Assembly (NCBI RefSeq): GCF_018069875.1
Contig: NZ_JAGQDF010000016.1
Location: 62,001 to 126,000, forward strand
Length of the DNA: 64,000 nucleotides
Reading direction: 5' to 3'
Origin: Ideonella alba
GTDB lineage: Bacteria > Pseudomonadota > Gammaproteobacteria > Burkholderiales > Burkholderiaceae_C
Both the position numbers and the translations under genes were made by a program. Shown in pieces: positions 1 through 8,811 of the stretch. Each line of letters begins with the position of its first letter. Positions within the stretch are counted from its first letter, which is position 1. A model generated the notes under the pieces. That model was not told the DNA's origin. It ran no database searches and worked only from the letters and a program-made list of their open reading frames with translations.

Positions 1-1223
1 TGGCCCTGCCCATGTCCTGGCGCCAGACGCTGTCGCTGTCGGTCTTCATCCGCAGCGGCAGCCTGCACGAGCCGCGCCGCTGGGCCGGCATCAGCCATGT
101 GGTCGAGCACATGGCCTTCAAGGGCACGCCCACACGCAGCTGCCAGGCGATCAACCTGGCCGCCGAGGCGCTGGGGGCCGAGCTCAACGCCCACACCGAC
201 AAGGACCACACCGCCTACCACCTGGACGGCCTGGCGGCCGACCTGCCGCTGTTCGTGGAACTGCTGGCCGACATCATCCTGCACCCCAGCGTGCCCGAGG
301 ACGAGCTGGAACGCGAGCGCCAGGTGATCCTGCACGAGCTGACCGAGGTCGAGGAAGACCCGGTGACGATGGCCTTCCTGGCCTTCGACCGCGCCTGCTA
401 CGGCGCGATGCACCCGGCGGCGCGCCCGGTGATCGGCCAGCGCGCGACGATCGAGCGCCTGACGCGCGCCGACCTGCTGGCCTACCTGCAGACCCAGTAT
501 GTGGCCAGCGAGGTGGTGGTGGCCGCGGCCGGGCCGGTGGATCTGGACACGCTGGTGCCGCTGGTCGAGCGGCATTTCGGTGCCATGCCCGCCGGCACGC
601 CGCAGCCGCTGCCGCGCGCACCCTGGCAGGGCGGCTGGCGCCAGTACCGGCTGGGCGGCAGTTCGCAGACGCAGCTGGTCCTGGGCTATCCGGCCCCCAC
701 GCCCGACGACGACCGCCACCTGGCCCATGTGCTGGCCGCGGCGCTGCTGGGCGAGGGCATGAGCTCGCCGCTGCTGGATGAAGTGCGCGAGCGCCGCGGC
801 CTGGCCTACCACGTGGCCTGCTCGGCCGACCTGCTGCCCTTTGGCGGCCAGTTCATCGTCGAGGCGGCCACCAGCCCGGCGCAGTCGCTGGAATACCTGG
901 ACGCGGTGGCCACGCTGCTGCGCCGCCACGCCGAAACGCGCCCGAAGGCGCCCGAGCTGGCGCGCGCCCGCCAGCAGCTGCGGCTGCGCGCGCTGCGCCA
1001 GCAGGAACAGCCGGCGCGCCGCCTGGAGCAGGCGGTGCAGGAGCTCTTCACGCTGGGCCGGCTGCGTGCCGACGGCGAGTGGCTGGAACGCCTGGACGCG
1101 GTGACGCCCGCCCAGGTGCAGGCGGTGTTCCGCCAGCAGCAGGCGGGGCGCGCCGCGGTGGGTGTGGCCGGCAGCGTGCCGCAGCGGCTGCGCGAGCAGG
1201 CGGCGCCCTGGTTCGGCGTCTGA
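1..1223 (+). CDS. M16 (insulinase-like) zinc peptidase, 5' end outside window
   Basis: The inverted zinc motif HVVEH lies near the visible N-terminus (29-33 counted from the ATG at 12). A distal acidic patch (HELTEVEEDP, about 75 residues later) should carry the third zinc ligand. A second half-domain follows (about 190-403). Together these are an M16 processing-peptidase-type protein. The frame stays open upstream of the ATG (Ala-Leu-Pro), and family members have about 20-30 more residues before this point, so the true start is probably outside the window. No signal peptide is visible in the part seen. M16B proteins often work in pairs, and the partner may lie upstream. Substrate unknown. 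Family call secure, start not. Confidence 0.85.
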   Translation, partial: ALPMSWRQTLSLSVFIRSGSLHEPRRWAGISHVVEHMAFKGTPTRSCQAINLAAEALGAELNAHTDKDHTAYHLDGLAADLPLFVELLADIILHPSVPEDELERERQVILHELTEVEEDPVTMAFLAFDRACYGAMHPAARPVIGQRATIERLTRADLLAYLQTQYVASEVVVAAAGPVDLDTLVPLVERHFGAMPAGTPQPLPRAPWQGGWRQYRLGGSSQTQLVLGYPAPTPDDDRHLAHVLAAALLGEGMSSPLLDEVRERRGLAYHVACSADLLPFGGQFIVEAATSPAQSLEYLDAVATLLRRHAETRPKAPELARARQQLRLRALRQQEQPARRLEQAVQELFTLGRLRADGEWLERLDAVTPAQVQAVFRQQQAGRAAVGVAGSVPQRLREQAAPWFGV

Positions 1224-1541
1224 TCAGGCGCTGATCAGACGCACCTGCAGCACCTGCGTGCTGCCCAGCAGCGCCAGCAGGCGGTCGATGTTGGGGTGGG
1301 CGCCGGGGCGCTGGCGCGCGTCCTCGGTGTGCTCGCCGTACAGCAGCAGGCCTGCGGCCGCGGCGGCGGCGTCGATGCACCCGCCATGGCGCTGCGACAG
1401 CGCGTGGTAGACCGCCACCGAGCCGGCCTGGCCGGGACGGTTCTCGATCACGGCCACGGTGTGGCCCTCGGCGTCGATCAGGTGCAGCGCCGCCAGGTGG
1501 GCAACGCTGGGCAGGGTCTTCAAGGTGTCGGCAAAGGCCAT
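1224..1541 (-). CDS. DUF2322-like small protein
   Basis: A 105-aa soluble protein with no signal peptide or membrane segment. The middle, with NRPGQAGSVAVYHALS followed by HGGCIDAAAAAAGLLLYGEHT and a PGAHPNIDRLL stretch, resembles what I recall of the uncharacterised DUF2322 family; this is memory of the family, not a search. Its stop codon is adjacent to and convergent with the M16 peptidase stop. The family has no established function that I know of, so none is given. The gene reads away from the lipase gene, sharing a gap of about 95 bp with it. Confidence 0.6.
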   Translation of the reverse strand: MAFADTLKTLPSVAHLAALHLIDAEGHTVAVIENRPGQAGSVAVYHALSQRHGGCIDAAAAAAGLLLYGEHTEDARQRPGAHPNIDRLLALLGSTQVLQVRLISA

Positions 1542-1636
1542 GGTGCGCGAACGTCAAGGGACACAGCCGGCACTGTATCCCCCGCACCCGCTGGAGTGCC
1601 AAGGCAGCGCGGACGCGGCAAGATCGCACCCAGGAG

Positions 1637-2623
1637 ATGCCCATGCCCGACTACACCCGCGACCCCGGCGCCCTGTTCCACCCCGAACGCCGCCCGATGC
1701 CGACGCTGCCGGCCCGGCCCTCGGTCGAGCTGCTGGGCGCCGCGGCGGCGCGCATCGCCTACCTGGGCGATGCCGGCGCGCGCGCGCGTGCCCTGGCGGC
1801 GATCGGCGCCCAGGAGGCGCTGTTCTTCGACGACCCCGCCACCGACACCCAGGGCCTGCTGGCCACCCACGCCGACGGCTGGCTGATCGCCGCGCTGCGC
1901 GGCACCCAGCCCTGGCGGCGCGACGTGCTGATCGACGCCATGGCCTGGACCCGCCAGTGGGCCGCGGTGCCCGGGGCGCAGGTGCACAGCGGCTTCGCGC
2001 TGGCCGCGCACAAGGTGCTGACGCATGCCAAGGTCGGTCCGGCGCTGGCGGCGCTGCGGCCCGAGAGGCGCCTGCTGATCTGCGGCCACAGCCTGGGTGG
2101 CGCGCTGGCGGTGCTGCTGGCTTCGGCCTGGGGCGCCGACCGCCTGGTCACGATCGGCTGCCCGCGGGTGGGCGACGCCGTGTTCGCGCGCACGCTGGAC
2201 GCTCGCCTGGGCGAGCGCCACACCCGCATCGTGCAGGCGATCGACCTGGTGCCGATGGTGCCGCCGGGCCACGAGGGCACGCTGCCGCCCAGCAGCGGCT
2301 GGCAGGCGCTGTGGTCGACCACCGCAGCACGCGCCGCGATGGCGATGGCCGACGGCTGGGGCGGCCACGCCGGCTGGGACCCGGCCGAGGTGCTGGCGCG
2401 CGCGCCGCAGGGCTACCAGCACGCTGGCCAGCGGCTCTACATCGACCGCCTGGGGCGGCCCTGCCCTGGCGCCACCGACGTCCAGGTGCGCCAGGACCAG
2501 TTCGACGCGTTGACCCAGGACGGCCCGCTGCGCAAGCTCAGCTGGCTCTTCACCGGCCAGATCGCCACCCGGCTGCTGAGCGACCACACGCCGGACAACT
2601 ACCTCAGCGCGCTGCGCGGCTGA
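1637..2623 (+). CDS. class 3 lipase-like alpha/beta hydrolase
   Basis: A 328-aa protein with the lipase elbow GHSLGG (nucleophile Ser) at about residues 150-155. It is followed by a small-residue helix and then IGCPRVGD, the segment after the nucleophile in the fungal lipase-like (class 3) family. A catalytic Asp is likely in AIDLVPMVPP, and a His near the end. No signal peptide is seen, so it is probably cytoplasmic. CAGGAG lies directly against the first ATG (1637). The second ATG at 1643 has normal spacing and may be the real start. Substrate unknown. Confidence 0.75.
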   Translation: MPMPDYTRDPGALFHPERRPMPTLPARPSVELLGAAAARIAYLGDAGARARALAAIGAQEALFFDDPATDTQGLLATHADGWLIAALRGTQPWRRDVLIDAMAWTRQWAAVPGAQVHSGFALAAHKVLTHAKVGPALAALRPERRLLICGHSLGGALAVLLASAWGADRLVTIGCPRVGDAVFARTLDARLGERHTRIVQAIDLVPMVPPGHEGTLPPSSGWQALWSTTAARAAMAMADGWGGHAGWDPAEVLARAPQGYQHAGQRLYIDRLGRPCPGATDVQVRQDQFDALTQDGPLRKLSWLFTGQIATRLLSDHTPDNYLSALRG

Positions 2624-2642
2624 AGCGCGCCGCCGCGGCCCC

Positions 2643-2648
2643 TACACT
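2643..2648 (+). promoter_or_regulatory. -10-like hexamer, possible leaderless murU start
   Basis: TACACT ends exactly 6 nt before the murU ATG (2655), and no Shine-Dalgarno sequence lies between them. If it is the -10 element, transcription would begin at or next to the ATG. No convincing -35 is seen. Confidence 0.4.
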
Positions 2649-2654
2649 GGCCGC

Positions 2655-3380
2655 ATGAGCCCTGCCGCGCCGCCGCGCGCGCTGATCCTCGCCGCCGGCC
2701 GCGGCGAGCGCATGCGCCCGCTGACCGACACCTGCCCCAAGCCGCTGCTGCCCGTGCGCGGCCAGCCGCTGATCGCCCACCACCTGCAGGCGCTGGCCCA
2801 GGCCGGTGTGCGCGAGGTGGTGATCAACACCGCCTGGCTGGAGGACCAATTCCCGGCCACGCTGGGCGATGGCAGCCGCTGGGGTCTGCGCATCCACTAC
2901 TCGATGGAGGGCCAGGCCTGGGGCGGCGCGCTGGAAACCGCGGGCGGCATCGCCACCGCCCTGCCCTGGCTGGCGCCGCGCGGCGACGAGCCCTTCTGGG
3001 TGGTTTCGGGCGACATCTGGTGCCCGGACTTCCGCTTCGACGCCGCACAGGCCGAGGGCTTCGCGGCCAGCGACGACGACGCCTGGCTGTGGGTGGTGCC
3101 CAATCCCGGCTTCAACACCCGCGGCGACTTCGCGCTGGCCGGCGAGCGCCTGACCCGCGACGAACCCCGCCCCTGGACCTATGCCAACCTGGCGCTGTGC
3201 CGGCCCCGGCTGGTGGACGGCGTGGCGGCCGGCACCCGCGCGGCGCTGGGGCCGCTGCTGTTCGCCAGCGCCGCGCGCGGCCGCCTGGGCGGCCGGGTGC
3301 TGAGCGGCGCGTGGGAGAACGTGGGCACGCCCGCGCAGCTGGCGGCGCTGCAGGCGCTCAGCGACCCGGCACCGGGTTGA
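2655..3380 (+). CDS. murU: N-acetylmuramate-1-phosphate uridylyltransferase-like nucleotidyltransferase
   Basis: A 241-aa protein. The N-terminal sugar-nucleotidyltransferase signature LILAAGRGERMRPLT is followed by KPLLPV, and then by the MurU-like segments VVINTAWLEDQ and EGQAWGGALETAGGI. A metal-binding Asp is expected in VVSGDIW. MurU makes UDP-MurNAc in the peptidoglycan recycling route that bypasses de novo MurA/MurB synthesis. Its usual partner, the AmgK sugar kinase, is not next to it here. Its last 23 bp overlap the convergent small gene 3358-3684. Other sugar-1-phosphate nucleotidyltransferases are less likely, because the length and motifs fit MurU. Confidence 0.8.
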   Translation: MSPAAPPRALILAAGRGERMRPLTDTCPKPLLPVRGQPLIAHHLQALAQAGVREVVINTAWLEDQFPATLGDGSRWGLRIHYSMEGQAWGGALETAGGIATALPWLAPRGDEPFWVVSGDIWCPDFRFDAAQAEGFAASDDDAWLWVVPNPGFNTRGDFALAGERLTRDEPRPWTYANLALCRPRLVDGVAAGTRAALGPLLFASAARGRLGGRVLSGAWENVGTPAQLAALQALSDPAPG

Positions 3381-3684
3381 AGCGGCTGCTGTCGATGTCG
3401 GCTTCCTTCATGCCGTGCGGGCAGGGGCGGTCGGTGTAGATCACCTCGCCGCGCTTCACGCACTTGCGCATGCCGCCGGGCACCGGCAGGGCGATCACCT
3501 CGGCCGACGCCGCCTCGGAGGCCGGCTGCGCCCGCACCGTGCCGTTGTCGAAGACGATGGCCTTGGGCGGCGGCGCGCTGCGGCCGATCAGCGGGGCCAG
3601 CCAGGCCGCATCGCGCCAGCGCCAGGCGCTGAGCAGCAAGAAGGCCACGAGCAGTCCGCCCAGACCCCATTTGAAGATATTCAT
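3358..3684 (-). CDS. small membrane-anchored DUF4124-like protein
   Basis: A 108-aa protein starting at MNIFKWGLGG. A hydrophobic segment at about residues 5-24 (GLGGLLVAFLLLSAWRW) is an uncleaved anchor or signal. The C-terminus GEVIYTDRPCPHG, with an upstream Cys (RKCV), resembles the DUF4124 pattern (YxWTDxxG-type) of periplasmic proteins, so two cysteines may form a disulfide. A longer reading frame continues upstream, but this ATG precedes the signal-like segment. It is the last gene of the minus-strand group beginning at 9849. It overlaps the 3' end of murU by 23 bp. Function unknown. Confidence 0.65.
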   Translation of the reverse strand: MNIFKWGLGGLLVAFLLLSAWRWRDAAWLAPLIGRSAPPPKAIVFDNGTVRAQPASEAASAEVIALPVPGGMRKCVKRGEVIYTDRPCPHGMKEADIDSSRFNPVPGR

Positions 3685-3706
3685 TCGAGACTCCCTGCGC
3701 GCCAGT

Positions 3707-5308
3707 CTACCCAAGGCGCGCCAGCGTCCGACCGGCCCGGGCCCCCAAGGTGAAGGCCTCCTCGAACACCGAATAGCCCGCCAGATCGGTGTGGACGAAG
3801 GCCACGCGGCCCACCGGCTCGCGCAGCGCGCGCCGGGCCGGCTGGCCCGCCACGCCGGGCGCCGGGATGGCCATCGCATGGCCCCAGCGCGTCAGGTCGG
3901 CCTGGCGCAGGCGCTGGGCCAGGTCGGGGTGCAGCGGCGCCAGGTGGGCCAGCACCTCGGCGGTCCAGTCGGCGGCCGAGCCGCTCAGCAACCGGCCGCG
4001 CTCGGTCTCGGGCAGCGCCAGGTAGGCCGTGATCACCGGAGGCTCGGCGGCGGCGTCCGTGCGCAGCGACTGATGGCGCGCATGCACATAGCCCAGCATC
4101 GGTGAGCGCCCGGCCGGCAGGAAGGGCACGTTGTCCCAGGCCAGCGGTGCGCCGGTGCGCGCCAGCGGCCAGGCGTCCAGCTGCAGGTTGGCCACCAGCC
4201 AGGGCGCGTGGCGCGTGGCCAGCGCGGTCTCACGCAGCGCGCGCTGGCGCGGCGCGTCCAGGCCCTGCACCAGGTGCTGGGCCACGTGCAGCGGCAGCGC
4301 CACCACCACCCGCTCGGCCTGCCAGCGCTCGGGCGCGTCCTGCGCCTCGTTCCAGGCCTGCACCTGCACCGCGTGGCGGCCCACCTCGACCGCCAGCACG
4401 GTGCGGCCCAGGTGCAGGCGCGGCGCCAGCGGCGTGGCCAGCGCGCGCACCAGGGCCGCGTTGCCCTCGGGCCAGGTGAAGACCGCGTCGCGCTCGGCCG
4501 CCTCCTCGCCCGGCGCCGCAAAGCCGTGGCGGCTGGCGAAGTAGTGCAGCCCGGCCCAGGCCGAGACGCTGGCGATGCCGGCGCCGTAGTCGTCGCGGCA
4601 GCAGTAGTCGAGGTGGCCCAGCAGGCGGCTGTCGTCCAGGCCCTGCGCCTGCAGCCACTGGTCGAAGCGCTGTGCGTCGAGCGCCGCATGTCCGGGCTGC
4701 CAGGCCAGGCCGGTGGTGGGCATCGCGAACGGCAGTGCGCGCTGCGCCTCGGCCACGGCCTGGGCGAAGCGCCGGTACTGCGCCCGCGTGGCCGGCCGGC
4801 CCTCGGCCGAGGGCAGCAGGCCGTCCTGCCAGGCGCCGTCGATGAACAGGCGCTCCTGCGGCGCGTGGCACAGGTGGCGCTCGTCCGGCTGCAGGCCGCG
4901 GGGCGTCATGCGCAACAGGCCGATCTGCTGCAGCCACTCGCGCACCTCGGGCGCCGCGGCGCCAGGCACCGGCAGGTAATGCGCGCCCATCGGGCAGCCG
5001 CTGCCGGCCAGCGTGTGGCCGCGGCTGTTGCCGCCCACCGCGTCATCCAGTTCCAGCAGCTGGGCGTCGTCGACGCCGCCTTCCACCAGCGCCCGCAGCG
5101 CCGCCAGACCCGACACACCACCGCCCAGCACCAGCGCGCCCACGCGGCGCAGCGGCCCGTCGGCGCGGGCGGGCCGCGGCGCGCGCAGCCGGTGGCCACG
5201 CTCGGGCGCCACGCCCACCCAGCGGCTGGCGAGCAGCACCTCGGGCGCGGGCAGGCAGCCGGCCAGCGCGGCGGCGGCGCCGGCGGACAGCAGCGCGCGG
5301 CGTCTCAC
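3707..5308 (-). CDS. FAD-dependent amine oxidase-like lipoprotein
   Basis: A 533-aa protein starting at GTG (5308), which overlaps the preceding stop as GTGA. The N-terminus has three arginines, a hydrophobic Ala-rich stretch and the lipobox LAGC, so it is probably exported and lipid-anchored. The dinucleotide-binding motif GGGVSGLAAL is at about residues 59-68, and an acidic strand end (LLELDDAVGG) fits FAD ribose binding. The C-terminal region carries FVHTDLAGYSVFEEAF, where flavin amine oxidases close the FAD site. It is translationally coupled to the spermidine synthase-like gene, so a polyamine or amine substrate is plausible but inferred. Whether it uses Tat for folded FAD export is not settled: there are three arginines but no full Tat consensus. 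Confidence 0.75.
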   Translation of the reverse strand: MRRRALLSAGAAAALAGCLPAPEVLLASRWVGVAPERGHRLRAPRPARADGPLRRVGALVLGGGVSGLAALRALVEGGVDDAQLLELDDAVGGNSRGHTLAGSGCPMGAHYLPVPGAAAPEVREWLQQIGLLRMTPRGLQPDERHLCHAPQERLFIDGAWQDGLLPSAEGRPATRAQYRRFAQAVAEAQRALPFAMPTTGLAWQPGHAALDAQRFDQWLQAQGLDDSRLLGHLDYCCRDDYGAGIASVSAWAGLHYFASRHGFAAPGEEAAERDAVFTWPEGNAALVRALATPLAPRLHLGRTVLAVEVGRHAVQVQAWNEAQDAPERWQAERVVVALPLHVAQHLVQGLDAPRQRALRETALATRHAPWLVANLQLDAWPLARTGAPLAWDNVPFLPAGRSPMLGYVHARHQSLRTDAAAEPPVITAYLALPETERGRLLSGSAADWTAEVLAHLAPLHPDLAQRLRQADLTRWGHAMAIPAPGVAGQPARRALREPVGRVAFVHTDLAGYSVFEEAFTLGARAGRTLARLG

Positions 5309-6864
5309 TGGTGCACCCGTCCCCACTCGGCCTCGAAGGTGTGGACCAGGCCCTGGGTGGACAGGCGGTTGGGCTCGGCGTCCACCCGCGCCATGTCGGG
5401 CGGGAAGTGGAACAGCGCCGGCAGGCCGTCCAGGCTCAGGAAGCGCAGGCCCGGCGGCAGCGCGGTCGGTGCCCGCCAGGGCCGGCGGCTGGCCAGCACG
5501 AAGCCCCACTCGCCGAAGCTGGGCACATGGGCGTGGTAAGGCGTGGCGCCCAGGCCCACCGCCTCGATCGTGGCCACCACGGTCCAGAAGCTCTGGCGCG
5601 CGATCAGCGGCGAGGTGGTCTGCACCACCGCATAGCCGCCGGCCGCCAGGTGCTGGTCGACCAGGGTGTAGAAGCTGGTGCTGTAGAGCTTGCCGATCGC
5701 GAAGTTGGTGGGGTCGGGGAAGTCGATGACGATCGCGTCGAACACCTCGTCGTGGCTCTCCAGCCAGGTGAAGGCGTCGGCATTCACCAGGCGCAGCTTG
5801 GGCGAGGACAGCGCATGGGCATTGAGCGCCGCCAGCCGAGGCTCGTCGCGGAACAGCTGGGTCATGCGCGGGTCCAGCTCGACCAGCGTGACCTGCTCCA
5901 CCGACGGGTGCTTGAGCACCTCGCGCAGCGCCATGCCGTCGCCGCCGCCCAGGATCAGCACCCGCCGCGGCGCCCCCTGCGCGGCCAGCGCGGGGTGCAC
6001 CAGGGCCTCGTGGTAGCGGTACTCGTCGCGCGAGTGGAACTGCAGGTTGCCGTTGAGGAACAGCCGCGTGCCCGCCGGTCCTTGCGTGACCACCACGCGC
6101 TGGTAGGGGCTGGTCTCGCGGTAGATCGTCTGCTCGCCGTAGAAGCGGTCCTCGGCCCAGGTGGTCAGGCGGTTCGCGCCGGCGAAGCCGGCCAGCAGCA
6201 GCGCCACCACCACCGCGCAGGCCAGCGCGGTGCGGCGCCAGTGCGGCAGCTCGGCGCGGAACAGCCACAGCGCCCACACCGCCACCGCCGCATTGAGCAG
6301 GCCGAAGAACAGGCCCGTGCGGATCAGGCCCAGGTGCGGCACCAGCAGCAGCGGAAAGGCCACCGCCACCACCAGCGCGCCCAGGTAGTCGAAGGTCAGC
6401 ACCTGCGAGACCAGGTCCCGCAGCACGTAGCGCTCGCTGAACTGGCGCTTGAGCAGGCGCATCACCAGCGGGATCTCCAGCCCCACCAGCACGCCGATCA
6501 CGCCCACCAGGCCGTACAGCAGCACCCGGAATTCGGCGCTGGCGCTGGCCGGCAGGCTGGAGTGCGCGACGAACAGCGCCGCCGGCATGCCCCCGCCGAT
6601 CGCCCCCACCAGCAGCTCCACGCGCAGGAACACCGCCACCAGCTCACGCTCGACATAGCGGCTCAGCCAGCTGCCCAGCCCCATCGCGAACAGGTAGGCG
6701 CCGATCACGGTGCTGAACTGCAGCACCGAGTCGCCCAGCAGGTAGCTGGCCAGCGCGCCCGCGGCCAGCTCGTACACCAGCCCGCAGGCGGCGACGACGA
6801 AGACCGAGGCCAGCAGCAGCAGCTCGGCCGGATGGATGCGCGCCGCGGCGCGATCCGCCCTCAC
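5305..6864 (-). CDS. membrane-anchored spermidine synthase-like protein
   Basis: A 519-aa protein. The N-terminal half holds about six or seven hydrophobic helices (residues about 10-215). The C-terminal half is a spermidine-synthase-type Rossmann domain. It has GGGDGMALREVLKHP for the nucleotide substrate, VELDPRMT, and VIDFPDPTNF where soluble enzymes have a catalytic Asp-rich loop. The GTG start shares one base with the DUF350 stop. It belongs to the group of polytopic SpeE-like proteins, and whether it makes spermidine is unproven. The downstream amine oxidase-like lipoprotein and upstream DUF350 suggest a membrane-linked polyamine modification pathway. No SpeD-like decarboxylase is seen nearby. 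Confidence 0.85.
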   Translation of the reverse strand: MRADRAAARIHPAELLLLASVFVVAACGLVYELAAGALASYLLGDSVLQFSTVIGAYLFAMGLGSWLSRYVERELVAVFLRVELLVGAIGGGMPAALFVAHSSLPASASAEFRVLLYGLVGVIGVLVGLEIPLVMRLLKRQFSERYVLRDLVSQVLTFDYLGALVVAVAFPLLLVPHLGLIRTGLFFGLLNAAVAVWALWLFRAELPHWRRTALACAVVVALLLAGFAGANRLTTWAEDRFYGEQTIYRETSPYQRVVVTQGPAGTRLFLNGNLQFHSRDEYRYHEALVHPALAAQGAPRRVLILGGGDGMALREVLKHPSVEQVTLVELDPRMTQLFRDEPRLAALNAHALSSPKLRLVNADAFTWLESHDEVFDAIVIDFPDPTNFAIGKLYSTSFYTLVDQHLAAGGYAVVQTTSPLIARQSFWTVVATIEAVGLGATPYHAHVPSFGEWGFVLASRRPWRAPTALPPGLRFLSLDGLPALFHFPPDMARVDAEPNRLSTQGLVHTFEAEWGRVHQ

Positions 6865-7085
6865 TAGCCGTGGATCGCGGCCGCGACGATCAGGCCGATG
6901 GCGATGAACATCGCCGCCACCACCAGCGCCAGCGCGAGGTTCTTCTTCTCGACGATCTCCTCCCACAGCTGGTAGGGGGTGAGCTTGTCGATGACGACGA
7001 AGGCCAGCCACAGCACGACCACGCCGATCACGGCATAAACCACCGAGGCCAGCATCACCGCCGGTTTCAGGGCATCAATTTCCAT
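6864..7085 (-). CDS. DUF350 family small membrane protein
   Basis: A 73-aa protein with two hydrophobic helices (about residues 10-30 and 50-71). They flank a short loop, ELWEE-like, with charged residues (VIDKLTPYQLWEEIVEKKN). This is half of the longer DUF350 proteins such as E. coli YjfL, so it may act as a dimer. It sits 12 bp after the DUF4178 gene and touches the spermidine synthase-like gene, implying one transcript. The biochemical role of DUF350 is not established. Confidence 0.85.
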   Translation of the reverse strand: MEIDALKPAVMLASVVYAVIGVVVLWLAFVVIDKLTPYQLWEEIVEKKNLALALVVAAMFIAIGLIVAAAIHG

Positions 7086-7097
7086 CGGGCTTCTCCT

Positions 7098-8708
7098 TCA
7101 TTTGTGGCCGCCCCCGCTGGAGTAGCCGCCGAACGAGCTGCCTCCGCTGGAAAAGCCGCCGCCGCTGCGCTGGCTGCGCAGGCATTGCTGGTACTCGGCG
7201 CTGGATTCGCCGAAGGTCTGGCGCTGGGCGTCGCAGGCGCTGTCGCTGCCGTCGCAGCGGGCCAGCAGCAGCATCACGACGATCACCACCACCATCACGA
7301 TCAGGCCGTGGCTGATGCGGCTGCCCAGGCTCTGCGCGGCCACCGGCCGGCTGGCCCCGGCCGCGGCGGCGCTGGGCGCCGCGCCGACCAGACCGAAGGC
7401 GCTGTTGACCTCGGCATTGGGCAGGCGCCGGCCGGCCGACCAGACCAGCTCGGTGTCGGACTGCTCGCTGGCCAGCACGCCCTCGCCGTCGCGTTCGCGG
7501 TAGTCGGTGACCTCGAGCGACTCGCCCTGGCGCACCTGCCAGTAGAACTCGCCCAGCACCCAGGTGGTGGTGGCGCGGTAGGGTTCCTCGACACGCCAGT
7601 AGGTGTGGCCCTGCCAGGCCACCTCGCCCAGCCGCGTCTCGGGCACGCCGGTGATCGGGCGCACCACGCTCCAGCCGCTGTAGGTGTCGGACAGGAAGGC
7701 AAAGCCCTCCTGCCGGTTGTAGAGCAGGTACTCGCGCCAGAACTCGCGGTCGTCCTCGTCGTCCTCGGGCAGGCTGCAGCGCTCCTGGAAGCCCACCACC
7801 TGCCAGTCGATCGGCGTGGCACTGTCCACCGCCAGGCGGCCGCTGGCGCCCAGCGGAATGCCGGGCCCGCGGCCGCTGGCGCCGCTGTTGGCCTGCTGGT
7901 AGTGCGCCAGGTCGCCACCGATGCCGGCGGACACGTCGATCACCGACTTGCACTGGCCGCAGGTCACCGACTGCGTGGTGCCCAGGTTCAGCACCACGGA
8001 GGCGCCGCAGCTCGGGCAGGCCAGCGTGCGGCCCTGCAGGGAGGCCTGCGAGGCGCCCTCCTTCAGGCCGCGCAGCGCCAGGTCGGCCAGGCCGACACGC
8101 TGGCCGATCGACCACTGCGGCTGGCCCGAGACCTGGCCATCGAGCGTGCCGACCGCGCCGTTCTCCATCCGCAGGTCGGCCACCGGGAAGCTGCCGTCCA
8201 GGCGCGGCGGCCGCGGCAGTTCGCCCTCGGCGGCGATCAGCGAGGCCTGGATGCGTGACGCCACGCGCCAGGCATCGCCGCCGATCAGCACGCGCCGGCC
8301 CACCTCCAGATCGGTCCAGGCCGGCGGGGGCTGCAGCGCCGGCTGGTCGAAGGCCATCACATAGGCGCCGTTGTCCTCGCTGAGCCAGGCCGATTTGCCG
8401 GACTCGCCCTCGAACAGCGCATGCCACTCGTTCCAGGTGCCGTCGGCGTAGCGGTACTGCAGCCGCCCGACCAGCGTGAAGGGCTCGCCGTGGTAGCGGC
8501 CGCTGACGCCCAGTTGCAGCGGGCTGTGGTCGTTGAACAGCTCCGAGACCACGCCGATGCGGCGCAGCGCCTCGCCGTCGCGCACCAGGGTGCTGCGGCA
8601 GAAGCTGCAGACGGCGCTGGCCGACGCGGCCGAGGCGAACTCGACCGGCGCGCCGCAGCCAGGGCACAGCGCCTGCCAGCGGCGCTGGGGAGCAGGGGTC
8701 GTGGACAT
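7098..8708 (-). CDS. DUF4178 protein with two zinc ribbons and a C-terminal membrane helix
   Basis: A 536-aa protein. An N-terminal CPGC...CSFC ribbon (about 15-37) and a second CPSC...CGQC ribbon (about 223-247) each introduce a beta-rich DUF4178 module (about 60-200 and 270-420). One helix near 470-485 (IVMVVVIVVMLLL) is a membrane anchor. A Gly/Ser-rich tail ends GGYSSGGGHK. DUF4178 proteins occur beside SPFH, DUF350 and spermidine synthase-like genes, as here. Function unknown. The domain duplication suggests two binding surfaces facing the cytoplasm. Confidence 0.8.
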   Translation of the reverse strand: MSTTPAPQRRWQALCPGCGAPVEFASAASASAVCSFCRSTLVRDGEALRRIGVVSELFNDHSPLQLGVSGRYHGEPFTLVGRLQYRYADGTWNEWHALFEGESGKSAWLSEDNGAYVMAFDQPALQPPPAWTDLEVGRRVLIGGDAWRVASRIQASLIAAEGELPRPPRLDGSFPVADLRMENGAVGTLDGQVSGQPQWSIGQRVGLADLALRGLKEGASQASLQGRTLACPSCGASVVLNLGTTQSVTCGQCKSVIDVSAGIGGDLAHYQQANSGASGRGPGIPLGASGRLAVDSATPIDWQVVGFQERCSLPEDDEDDREFWREYLLYNRQEGFAFLSDTYSGWSVVRPITGVPETRLGEVAWQGHTYWRVEEPYRATTTWVLGEFYWQVRQGESLEVTDYRERDGEGVLASEQSDTELVWSAGRRLPNAEVNSAFGLVGAAPSAAAAGASRPVAAQSLGSRISHGLIVMVVVIVVMLLLARCDGSDSACDAQRQTFGESSAEYQQCLRSQRSGGGFSSGGSSFGGYSSGGGHK

Positions 8709-8755
8709 CTACGGGGGCGACCCACCCAGGCGCCGGGCAGCGCCACGCCAGGGCG

Positions 8756-8804
8756 AGCCCCCTTGGGCGGTGGCGATGGCGCGCAGCGACAAGCCTGGGG
8801 GCCT
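8756..8804. repeat. intergenic repeat bounded by inverted repeats (copy 1)
   Basis: An element of about 49 bp beginning AGCCCCCTTGGG and ending with GGGGGC-C-T, so its ends are inverted repeats. It also holds an inner GGCG(A)TGGCGCGCAGCG block. It lies directly 3' of the SPFH gene stop (minus strand). A near-identical copy is at 24259-24306, also 3' of a minus-strand gene. A terminator or REP-like role is possible. Confidence 0.6.
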
Positions 8805-8811
8805 CAAGGGT

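Noticed and set aside
5309-6277. Upstream extension of the flavin oxidase-like frame to about 850 codons
   Set aside because: The extra part overlaps the spermidine synthase-like gene in another frame and reads as low-complexity. The GTG at 5308 with signal peptide and GTGA overlap is the sensible start.
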